A stretch of 5,600 bases of DNA from contig CAKTXN010000113.1 in the NCBI GenBank assembly GCA_934630905.1, forward strand, positions 1-5,600, in the 5' to 3' direction. Positions 1 to 5,519 of the stretch are shown piece after piece. Made by a program: the position numbers and the translations under genes. Each line of letters opens with the position of its first letter. The first letter of the stretch is position 1. Source of the DNA: an uncultured Eggerthellaceae bacterium. Its GTDB lineage: Bacteria; Actinomycetota; Coriobacteriia; Coriobacteriales; Eggerthellaceae. The notes beneath the pieces were generated by a model. It was not told the DNA's origin. It did not search any database and saw only the letters and a program-made list of their open reading frames with translations.

Positions 1-33
1 CGAAAAGTACGCACTGCCTAAAAGGAGAATATC

Positions 34-966
34 ATGGCAAAGATTTACACCTCTGCCGATCAGCTGATCGGTAGAACCCCTCTGTTGGAGCTCACCCATA
101 TCGAAGCCGCCGAAGAGCTGCCTGCGAAGATTCTGGCGAAGCTGGAATATTTCAACCCCGCCGGTAGCGTGAAGGACCGCATTGCCAAGGCGATGCTGGA
201 TAAGGCTGAAGCAGCCGGCAAGCTTAACCCCGACACTACTATCATTGAGCCGACTTCGGGAAACACGGGCATCGGCCTTGCTTCCGTGGCCGCCGCGCGT
301 GGATATCGCATTATCATCGTTATGCCGGAAACCATGAGCGTTGAGCGTCGTCAGCTTATGAAGGCTTACGGTGCCGAGCTTGTTTTGACCGAGGGTGCGA
401 AGGGCATGAAGGGCGCCATTGCGCATGCCGAAGAGCTGGCGCAAGAAATCCCGAATAGCTTTATCCCTGGTCAGTTTGTGAATCCCGCGAACCCCGAAGC
501 TCATGAGCTTACGACCGGTCCCGAGATTTGGGAAGACACCGATGGCAAGGTTGACATTTTTGTGGCAGGTGTTGGCACCGGTGGCACCATCACGGGCGTG
601 GGCAAGTATCTGAAGTCTCAGAACCCCGCCGTGAAGGTGGTTGCCGTTGAGCCGGCCACTTCGCCGGTTCTGTCCGAAGGTCATGCGGGCGCTCATAAGA
701 TTCAGGGCATTGGCGCGGGCTTTGTCCCCGACGTTTTGGACACGAATGTCTACGATGAGATTATCCCCGTTGCCGATGAGGATGCTTTCGCTACCGGAAA
801 GCTCGTAGGCGCGCGCGAAGGCGTTCTGGTTGGAATCTCTTCGGGTGCTGCGACGTATGCGGCCATTCAGCTGGCAAAACGTCCTGAAAACGCAGGCAAG
901 AACATTGTGGTTTTGCTGCCTGACACGGGCGATCGCTATCTGTCCACCCCGCTTTTCCAGGATTAA
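34..966 (+). CDS. cysK: cysteine synthase (O-acetylserine sulfhydrylase), PLP-dependent
   Basis: The enzyme joins O-acetyl-L-serine and sulfide into L-cysteine and acetate in the cytoplasm. The 310-residue product has the usual length and all the marks of the fold-type II PLP family. The Schiff-base lysine is K47 in the motif GSVKDR. The substrate loop TSGNTG is at 74-79, and the phosphate-binding GTGGT loop at 181-185. The IQGIGAGF stretch (223-230) and GISSGA (267-272) follow, the latter carrying the serine that contacts the PLP ring nitrogen, and PDTGDRYLST closes the protein at 296-305. The start is supported by AAGGAG at 22-27, six bases before the ATG. The next gene is a cysteine desulfurase, so the product of this enzyme is the likely substrate of its neighbour. 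A cystathionine beta-synthase-like or O-phosphoserine-using role cannot be excluded by motif alone, but the overall pattern is that of CysK. Confidence 0.96.
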   Translation: MAKIYTSADQLIGRTPLLELTHIEAAEELPAKILAKLEYFNPAGSVKDRIAKAMLDKAEAAGKLNPDTTIIEPTSGNTGIGLASVAAARGYRIIIVMPETMSVERRQLMKAYGAELVLTEGAKGMKGAIAHAEELAQEIPNSFIPGQFVNPANPEAHELTTGPEIWEDTDGKVDIFVAGVGTGGTITGVGKYLKSQNPAVKVVAVEPATSPVLSEGHAGAHKIQGIGAGFVPDVLDTNVYDEIIPVADEDAFATGKLVGAREGVLVGISSGAATYAAIQLAKRPENAGKNIVVLLPDTGDRYLSTPLFQD

Positions 967-970
967 TTCC

Positions 971-990
971 GATTCGTTTCGATTCGTTTC
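971..990 (+). repeat. two tandem copies of a 10-bp unit just after cysK
   Basis: GATTCGTTTC occurs twice head to tail, starting four bases after the cysK stop codon. A second pair with the same 10-base period follows: GAAGTGC at 1000-1006 and again at 1010-1016. The period equals about one turn of the helix. The function is unknown and simple slippage is enough to explain it. Confidence 0.75.
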
Positions 991-1012
991 GCTATTAGAG
1001 AAGTGCAACGAA
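983..1012 (+). other. imperfect stem-loop downstream of cysK
   Basis: TTCGTT (983-988) pairs with AACGAA (1007-1012). After one mismatch (989 against 1006) the stem continues as CGCT (990-993) with AGTG (1002-1005), including one G-T pair. The loop is 994-1001. No T-tract follows, so it may act as an mRNA 3'-end stabiliser or mean nothing. Confidence 0.4.
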
Positions 1013-1042
1013 GTGCGCGGAGGGGGTTGCGGATTGCCGCGG

Positions 1043-1069
1043 ATGGCGGCACTCGGTAGTGGCTGCCAT
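1043..1069 (+). other. 11-bp stem-loop with one bulge, overlapping an alternative hairpin
   Basis: ATGGCGGC (1043-1050) pairs with GCTGCCAT (1062-1069), with one G-T pair. The stem continues as ACT (1051-1053) with AGT (1058-1060), leaving G1061 bulged and a CGGT tetraloop. The left arm can instead pair upstream: TGCCGC (1035-1040) with GCGGCA (1046-1051). The two folds cannot coexist. No T-tract follows, so it is not a canonical terminator. Confidence 0.45.
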
Positions 1070-1086
1070 AACTATTGCAGCTGGTC

Positions 1087-1110
1087 GCGGCTGATGTAAC
1101 TCGGAGCCGC
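1087..1110 (+). other. GC-rich stem-loop in the cysK-nifS spacer
   Basis: GCGGCT (1087-1092) is the exact reverse complement of AGCCGC (1105-1110), around a 12-base loop. It is short enough to be chance in GC-rich DNA. It is noted because it lies between two stronger stem-loops in the same spacer. Confidence 0.3.
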
Positions 1111-1204
1111 CCGTGGCGCTAGCGATAGATGGCTATCTTGCGATACGATTTTCGCGGTCTGTTTGGTCAAAGTCCGAACTCTTCGCAATCCTGTTCTGTA
1201 ATGA

Positions 1205-1258
1205 CACACCAAGACTGCCGGATTTGCCCCCAAGGGGATTTCCGGCAAGCTCGGTGTG
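1205..1258 (+). promoter_or_regulatory. three-tier stem-loop in the nifS leader, possible cis-acting RNA
   Basis: Three nested exact helices stack on one axis. CACACC (1205-1210) pairs with GGTGTG (1253-1258). GCCGGA (1217-1222) pairs with TCCGGC (1241-1246). CCCC (1227-1230) pairs with GGGG (1234-1237) around a CAA loop. The outer two are separated by a symmetric 6 x 6 internal loop (1211-1216 and 1247-1252), and the inner two by a 4 x 3 internal loop. The element ends 16 bases before the GAGAGGAG ribosome binding site of nifS, where an RNA structure could affect translation or mRNA processing. I do not recognise it as a named riboswitch, T-box or terminator. Confidence 0.5.
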
Positions 1259-1274
1259 GCTCGTTGCACCCTTC

Positions 1275-1282
1275 GAGAGGAG
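1275..1282 (+). promoter_or_regulatory. ribosome binding site that fixes the nifS start
   Basis: GAGAGGAG lies five bases before the ATG at 1288. The frame is open for 53 codons further upstream, so this site decides the start. Translation from 1288 begins directly with the family N-terminus MNIYADNAATT. The upstream ATGs at 1129 and 1201 have no comparable site. Confidence 0.85.
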
Positions 1283-1287
1283 ATTCC

Positions 1288-2475
1288 ATGAACATTTACG
1301 CAGATAATGCGGCTACTACCGCAATGAGCCAGACGGCAATTCAAGCCATGCTGCCGTACATGGACAAGATTTACGGCAATCCTTCCAGCTTGTATTCGTT
1401 CGGCCAAACCGCGAAAGAGGCGCTTGAAGATGCACGCGCTCGCATTGCTACGTGCCTGGGCTGTCGTCCTAACGAGATCACGTTCACCTCGGGCGGTAGC
1501 GAGGCCGATAACCAGGCAATTCTTTCCGCGGTGAGAATTGGCGCTCGCAAGAACAAGAAGCACATCATTACGACCGCGTTTGAGCATCATGCCGTTCTGC
1601 ATACGCTCAAGAAGCTCGAGAAACAGGGCATTGAGGTTACGTATTTGGACGTGCACGAAGACGGTCTGGTCACGCCTGAGCAGGTTAAGGCGGCGATTCG
1701 CCCCGATACGTGCCTGGTGACCATCATGTATGCGAACAACGAGATTGGCACGATTGAGCCCATTGCTGAAATCGGCGCGGTGTGCCGCGAAGCGAACGTG
1801 CCGTTCCATACCGATGCCGTGCAGGCGGCAGGGCATCTTCACATCAACGTTGAAGAGCAAAACATTGACATGCTCAGCTTGTCTGCCCACAAGTTCCATG
1901 GCCCGAAGGGCATTGGCGTGCTGTATGCGCGCCGCGGCCTTCCGCTGGCAACGCTTATCGAGGGCGGTGCGCAAGAGCGCGGAAAGCGTGCTGGCACGGA
2001 AAACATCCCCGCTATCAGGGGTATGGCGGCAGCGCTTGAAGAGGCGTGTGCGAACATCGATGCGAACGCGGCGCACCTTATCCCGCTGCGTGACAAGCTG
2101 ATTGCCGGTCTTGCGGAGATTCCGCACAGCGCTCTGAATGGTAGCGCCGAGAAGCGTCTGCCCAGCAACGTGAACTTCTGCTTCGAGGGCATCGAGGGTG
2201 AAAGCTTGCTTTTGCTGCTTGATGACAAGGGCATTTGCGCTTCTTCGGGTAGCGCTTGCACGTCTGGATCGCTTGATCCGAGCCATGTGCTGCTGGCAAT
2301 TGGCCGCGTACACGATGTTGCGCATGGCAGCCTGCGTCTGAGCCTGGGCGAGGACGTGACCGAAGAGCAGATTGACTACCTGATTCAGGCAACGAAGGAT
2401 GTTGTCACGTATCTGCGTGGCATGTCCCCGGTGTGGCGCGATTTGCAAGAAGGCAAGCGCGCGTTTATTCTCTAG
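1288..2475 (+). CDS. nifS: cysteine desulfurase, group I (NifS/IscS type)
   Basis: This PLP enzyme converts L-cysteine to L-alanine and holds the released sulfur as a persulfide for delivery to Fe-S assembly. The 395-residue product starts with the family signature YADNAATT. It carries the His pair of the EHH motif (H100, H101), YANNEIG at 148-154 and HTDAVQA at 174-180 with the PLP-ring aspartate D176. The Schiff-base lysine is K202 in SAHKFHGPKG. RAGTEN is at 234-239. The sulfur-accepting cysteine is C324 in the long loop SSGSACTSGS, which is the group I form and unlike the short loop of SufS enzymes. The scaffold gene nifU follows 105 bases later, as expected for a donor and scaffold pair, and cysK lies upstream. 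A role in tRNA thiolation as well as Fe-S supply is possible, since group I enzymes often serve several acceptors. Confidence 0.96.
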   Translation: MNIYADNAATTAMSQTAIQAMLPYMDKIYGNPSSLYSFGQTAKEALEDARARIATCLGCRPNEITFTSGGSEADNQAILSAVRIGARKNKKHIITTAFEHHAVLHTLKKLEKQGIEVTYLDVHEDGLVTPEQVKAAIRPDTCLVTIMYANNEIGTIEPIAEIGAVCREANVPFHTDAVQAAGHLHINVEEQNIDMLSLSAHKFHGPKGIGVLYARRGLPLATLIEGGAQERGKRAGTENIPAIRGMAAALEEACANIDANAAHLIPLRDKLIAGLAEIPHSALNGSAEKRLPSNVNFCFEGIEGESLLLLLDDKGICASSGSACTSGSLDPSHVLLAIGRVHDVAHGSLRLSLGEDVTEEQIDYLIQATKDVVTYLRGMSPVWRDLQEGKRAFIL

Positions 2476-2499
2476 CTTCCTCTCTCTTGGGGTTGAGCG

Positions 2500-2517
2500 G
2501 CTGCGCGGAGGCGCGGC
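2500..2517 (+). other. small GC-rich hairpin in the nifS-nifU spacer
   Basis: GCTGCGC (2500-2506) can pair with GCGCGGC (2511-2517), with one G-T pair and a GGAG loop. It lies in the 105-base gap between nifS and nifU, which holds no gene and no clear promoter. There is no T-tract, so read-through into nifU is expected. It could be an mRNA processing or stability site. Confidence 0.3.
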
Positions 2518-2580
2518 GGAGGTTTGCGGTGTATCTGCACGGCTGCTTGATCTGGTAATTCTTCTTGAAAGGATAATATC

Positions 2581-3033
2581 ATGGCTCTATATAGCGAAAA
2601 AGTGATGGACCATTTCCGTAATCCTCGTAACGTTGGCGTGATCGAAGGTGCCGATGCGGTGGGCGAGGTCGGCAATGCCAAGTGCGGCGACATCATGACC
2701 ATTTATTTGAAGATCGATGGCGGCAAAATCTCCGACGTAAAGTTCCAGACGTTCGGGTGTGGTAGCGCGATTGCATCGAGCTCCATGGCAACGGAGCTGA
2801 TCAAGGGCAAGCCCGTTTCCGATGCGCTGGCGCTTACGAACGCTGCTGTTGCAGAGGCGCTCGATGGCCTGCCGCCTCACAAGATGCACTGTTCCGTTTT
2901 GGCGGAAGAAGCAATCAAGAGTGCGCTCAAGGATTATTACGACAAGAATGGCATTACGTATGACCCCACGCAGTTCCCTGATTGCGACAGCTGCGAGCAC
3001 TGCGGCGATGAATTCGCCATTGACCTGGATTAA
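2581..3033 (+). CDS. nifU: Fe-S cluster assembly scaffold, NifU N-terminal (IscU) type
   Basis: The protein receives sulfur from the desulfurase and builds an Fe-S cluster before passing it to target proteins. The three scaffold cysteines are present: C35 in GNAKCGD with the neighbouring D37, C60 in FGCGSAIASSS, and C104 in HCSVLAEEAI. The N-terminus (LYSEKVMDHFRNPRNVG) is typical. At 150 residues it is longer than a plain IscU of about 128, because of a C-terminal tail with three further cysteines, C135, C138 and C141, spaced C-x2-C-x2-C, ending in an acidic stretch. It lacks the ferredoxin-like middle domain and the Nfu domain of full nitrogen-fixation NifU. AAAGGA at 2568-2573 lies seven bases before the ATG. 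It sits downstream of nifS in the same direction, which fits a general housekeeping role rather than nitrogen fixation. Confidence 0.94.
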   Translation: MALYSEKVMDHFRNPRNVGVIEGADAVGEVGNAKCGDIMTIYLKIDGGKISDVKFQTFGCGSAIASSSMATELIKGKPVSDALALTNAAVAEALDGLPPHKMHCSVLAEEAIKSALKDYYDKNGITYDPTQFPDCDSCEHCGDEFAIDLD

Positions 3034-3070
3034 TCGCGTGAACTGTGATTGTCGCCGGTGTTGGCAGGAT

Positions 3071-3178
3071 GCGGCGGGCCGCCGCGCGGCTGCGCGATAT
3101 GATGTTGCGGTTGCCGCAGGCGATTGCGGTTGACACCCGCTGCGCATGACGGCTCTTGCTGCTGTGTGCGATATGATG
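3071..3178 (+). repeat. cluster of short direct and inverted repeats after nifU
   Basis: GCGATATGATG occurs at 3094-3104 and again at 3168-3178. TTGCGGTTG occurs at 3105-3113 and at 3124-3132. Inverted repeats are GCGGCG (3071-3076) with CGCCGC (3080-3085), CGCG (3085-3088) with CGCG (3093-3096), and TGCGG (3106-3110) with CCGCA (3114-3118). All lie between the nifU stop and the terminator, in a probable 3' untranslated region with no gene. Confidence 0.5.
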
Positions 3179-3204
3179 CCGCGATGGTCTTGAACAGTTA
3201 AATA

Positions 3205-3238
3205 AGGTGGGGCGCATCTGTTTGGATGCGCCCCACCT
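3205..3238 (+). terminator. strong intrinsic terminator, probably bidirectional, between convergent genes
   Basis: A 14-bp perfect GC-rich stem is formed by 3205-3218 and 3225-3238, with the six-base loop TGTTTG. On the plus strand it is followed by a T-rich run (3240-3255) and would end the cysK-nifS-nifU transcript. On the minus strand it is followed by TATTTAACTG and would end the lipoprotein transcript, 84 bases after that gene's stop. Confidence 0.92.
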
Positions 3239-3322
3239 CTTCGTTTCTCTTTGTCCTGATTAGCAAACGGTTGTAAGGCCGATCGGATGCAATAGAAACT
3301 GAATCTCGATGCATCTTAGCTG

Positions 3323-4198
3323 CTAATTTTCGGCAATGTCAAACCCATCAGCGATTTTAAGGTCGATGTCTCCATCGTCTTTCCAGCCGTAAGGGATGTC
3401 CACTGTTGCGCCATTGCTGTCGTAGGTCAGGTGAACGTAGCCATTGAAAACTTCATAAGTGCCAGCATTGCGAATGGGTTTTTGGAGCTCGAAGATGTTC
3501 GGCTCGAAGAATTCAATGCGATAGCTTGTTTTGTTAACGTAGAAGTCCCAGCGATAACCATTGAGGGCCGATTGTACCTGAGCCGCTGTTTCCTCATCGG
3601 CTGGATCGAATGCTTTTAAGGCCAGCGCAAATCCTTCGGGATCAATGTCAGTGGCAATATTTTCTTGGCTAGAGCTATGCTTGATGTCGCTGGTTGAAAG
3701 GGTGATTGTTTCAAGGTCAGGGTAGCGTGTTGCGCTTAAAACGATTTCTTTCCCTTCCGCTAGGTCTCCTTCAGGCACGGCAAAAGTGTCAACAACTTTA
3801 AGCTCTTCGCCTACATAGACTTTTTTAATGTAGTTGGAGTAATAATAGTTTGGCATGTATTGGCAGGCCTTGCCGTAATGGGAAGACGTATATTCGTTGC
3901 TGCCGATTGCCATTTTCATGTCTTTGCTGTAGGCTTCGATGTTTTTATCGGAGGTGTGCACGGTATAAAATACGTAGACAAGTTTCAGGGCATCGCTCTT
4001 CTTGTCTTTGTATGAGTCGTCGACGTAGATTCCGTCGATGTCTACGTAGGTCGATTCTAGTTTTACGGAGCTTGCGCTGTTGGTGCTGGTTGATGCGCTT
4101 GTGCTGCTGTTGTCGGCGTTTTCTTTGGCGGTGCTGCTGCATGCGCAAAGCGAAAGCGCCATTGCTGTTGCGATTAGAACGGTAAGGATTTTCCTCAT
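3323..4198 (-). CDS. putative lipoprotein of unknown function, two probable beta-rich domains
   Basis: The product has 291 residues. The first 20 form a lipoprotein signal peptide: MRK, a hydrophobic core, and the lipobox LCAC with C20 as the lipidated residue, so the protein should be anchored on the outer face of the cytoplasmic membrane. A Ser/Thr/Asn-rich linker covers about 21-46. Residues 47-170 look like an immunoglobulin-like extracellular beta domain of the DUF4352 kind (inferred from style, not from a search), with a tyrosine cluster at 114-128. Residues about 186-291 look like a second small beta domain containing GYRWDFYVNKTSYRIEFF (214-231). The longest open frame begins at 4294, but that start would bury the signal peptide; the chosen ATG has AGGAG five bases before it. 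No enzyme motif was seen. It lies 109 bases downstream of a zinc-ribbon membrane protein gene and may be co-transcribed. Confidence 0.85.
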   Translation of the reverse strand: MRKILTVLIATAMALSLCACSSTAKENADNSSTSASTSTNSASSVKLESTYVDIDGIYVDDSYKDKKSDALKLVYVFYTVHTSDKNIEAYSKDMKMAIGSNEYTSSHYGKACQYMPNYYYSNYIKKVYVGEELKVVDTFAVPEGDLAEGKEIVLSATRYPDLETITLSTSDIKHSSSQENIATDIDPEGFALALKAFDPADEETAAQVQSALNGYRWDFYVNKTSYRIEFFEPNIFELQKPIRNAGTYEVFNGYVHLTYDSNGATVDIPYGWKDDGDIDLKIADGFDIAEN

Positions 4199-4203
4199 TT
4201 CTT

Positions 4204-4208
4204 CTCCT
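4204..4208 (-). promoter_or_regulatory. ribosome binding site that fixes the lipoprotein start
   Basis: Read on the minus strand, AGGAG lies five bases before the ATG at 4198. It supports this start over the in-frame ATG at 4294, which would add 32 residues in front of a complete lipoprotein signal peptide. Confidence 0.85.
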
Positions 4209-4307
4209 GTCTCGTTTGTTGTTGGGTCGATTGCGAAAATATGTCTATTTCTCTTTGGTAGCTCGCAAATTATTTCTAGATTGGCTTTGCGCATTAAGGC
4301 TTTCGTT

Positions 4308-5519
4308 TTATGCAGACTTCCCGCCGCCCAGGTCGCCGAACTCTTTTACGGTCATGCTCGGGGCAAGCGAGATGTCTTTGAACTTCGTGGCTGCGAATAG
4401 TTTGTTGACGGCATCAACGGCATCGGAATCTATTGCGTATTTGCCGAGCATGATGTTATCGAGATAGTCTCTGGTCAGGTTGTTGAACCTCTTTACGAGC
4501 TTCTCATCGTAGCTATCTGCGTATTTGTATATGGTTTCATCTTCCAGGGAGTAGACATCGTTATAGTATTCGAATCGTCCTTTGTCGCTCGAATATTTGA
4601 AGTAGTAGTACTCCTGGACGGGTTGCCCGTAGGAGTTGCTCGCCTGCACTTGAAGTGCGTATCCCAAATTGCGGTTTGCGTACCAGGCCTTCTTCAACAC
4701 GAAAGAGTCGGAGTCCTTCAGGTTGTCGAGGACTTCCGCTTTGAAGACGTAGCAAATGCCGTTAATGACGGAGATCATCTGCTTCGCTTCGTCGGTTTCC
4801 GCCAGTTGTAGCGCCTCCTCAAACTTTCCTGCTGCGCATGCGCCTAAAAGTACCTTCTTTTTGCCATCGTCGGTAGGAGCGAGCGAGTAGGCTATATCGT
4901 ATTTGCCCTTCTCGATGATTCTTTCAAGCATCTCGGGCTTGTCGTCGTCGATGCTCTTCTCGTAGGCTGCTCTGTATTCGCCTGCGGCGAAGAGTTCATC
5001 GGGGGTTCTGAGCAGGGGTGGAACGACAATCAGCGCCGCGATGACCGCAACGGCAACTGCTGCAGCTGCGATGACCTTCTTTTTCTTGCTATTTCTAAGA
5101 CTGTGCTTCTGTGGCTTTTCCGGTGTGGTCGCGTTAATCTCTTTCTTGGGGGCGCCTGCTGCTTGAAGCGCGCTGCTAGTTTCTTGCGCTGTTTCTCTGC
5201 CATTGCTGCCGAGTTCTGCATCGGGGCTTTCAACGGGCGCCCCGCATTTTATGCAGAACGCGTTGCTCCCTGGAAGTTCGGCGCCGCATTTCGTGCAGAA
5301 TTTGGGCGGCGCTGGTTTTAGCGCTTCGGTTTCTGATGCCGTTGCGTTTTTGCTGCTGCTCGCATCCTCGGTATCAGTTGTTGTAGCAGTGATTTCGTTT
5401 TGAACAGGCCTGATGATGATTTCTGGTTCTTTCTCAGGCGACTGCGCTACATCTTCTGTTGCATGCTCAACCTCCTTTTCATTGTTTTCCTTGGGCGGTA
5501 ACGAACAGTCTTCTGGCAT
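4308..5519 (-). CDS. zinc-ribbon, single-span membrane protein with extracellular C-terminal region
   Basis: The 403-residue product is uncharacterised, but its layout is clear. Residues 1-72 are acidic, Ser/Thr-rich and probably disordered. A zinc ribbon follows with C75, C78, C89 and C92 (FCTKCG, ten residues between the pairs, FCIKCG). Residues 94-148 are another flexible linker ending in KKKK. One membrane helix spans about 149-170. The basic residues before it place the zinc ribbon in the cytoplasm and the rest outside. Residues 174-248 look alpha-helical and repeat-like (ELFAAGEYRAAYEKS, then GKFEEALQLAE). Residues 255-380 carry a tyrosine-rich probable beta region with LKDSDSFVLKKAWY at 267-280. 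The zinc ribbon plus membrane span resembles the layout of TcaA/YvbJ-type envelope proteins, but that is only a comparison of architecture. AGGAG at 5525-5529 lies five bases before the ATG. A lipoprotein gene follows downstream in the same direction. Confidence 0.85.
   Translation of the reverse strand: MPEDCSLPPKENNEKEVEHATEDVAQSPEKEPEIIIRPVQNEITATTTDTEDASSSKNATASETEALKPAPPKFCTKCGAELPGSNAFCIKCGAPVESPDAELGSNGRETAQETSSALQAAGAPKKEINATTPEKPQKHSLRNSKKKKVIAAAAVAVAVIAALIVVPPLLRTPDELFAAGEYRAAYEKSIDDDKPEMLERIIEKGKYDIAYSLAPTDDGKKKVLLGACAAGKFEEALQLAETDEAKQMISVINGICYVFKAEVLDNLKDSDSFVLKKAWYANRNLGYALQVQASNSYGQPVQEYYYFKYSSDKGRFEYYNDVYSLEDETIYKYADSYDEKLVKRFNNLTRDYLDNIMLGKYAIDSDAVDAVNKLFAATKFKDISLAPSMTVKEFGDLGGGKSA

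Larger units (their letters stand above)
967..1287 (+). other. cysK-nifS spacer, 321 bases, no gene, rich in inverted repeats
   Basis: No convincing gene lies here. The reading frame of nifS stays open upstream to 1129, but it gives no family-like sequence. The spacer contains a tandem repeat (971-990) and hairpins at 983-1012, 1035-1051 or 1043-1069, 1087-1110 and 1205-1258. None is followed by a T-tract, so none is an ordinary intrinsic terminator. I could not find a good -35/-10 pair. The length and density of possible stems suggest a processed or regulated mRNA region rather than a plain operon gap, but GC-rich DNA also forms stems by chance. Confidence 0.6.

Noticed and set aside
1..21. 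Six codons followed by TAA at 19-21, possibly the 3' end of an upstream gene
   Set aside because: The stretch is too short to show coding character. An upstream gene, perhaps an Rrf2-type regulator, is plausible but not supported by these bases.
1205..1258. The nifS leader stem-loop as an intrinsic terminator or T-box
   Set aside because: No T-tract follows, and no T-box consensus bulge sequence is present near it.
1072..2448. A 458-codon open frame on the minus strand opposite nifS
   Set aside because: It mirrors the third-position bias of nifS, its protein shows no family motif, and nifS itself has every catalytic residue. It is a codon-usage shadow.
2547..2577. TTGATC and GATAAT as a promoter for nifU
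   Set aside because: The spacing is 19 bp and the -10 overlaps the ribosome binding site, so transcription would start inside the gene. More likely nifU is read through from nifS.
3098..3177. TTGACA at 3130-3135 with TATGAT at 3098-3103 or 3172-3177 as a promoter
   Set aside because: One TATGAT lies upstream of the -35 and the other is 36 bp away. There is also no plus-strand gene downstream before the terminator.
4231..4268. TTGCGA and TCGCAA inverted repeat between the two minus-strand genes
   Set aside because: It is six base pairs around a 26-base AT-rich loop. That is expected by chance and it has no terminator character.
4240..4297. Separate minus-strand promoter for the lipoprotein gene (TTGCGA with GACATA, or TTAATG with AATAAT)
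   Set aside because: Each pair has at least one poor element. The evidence is too weak to choose between an own promoter and co-transcription.
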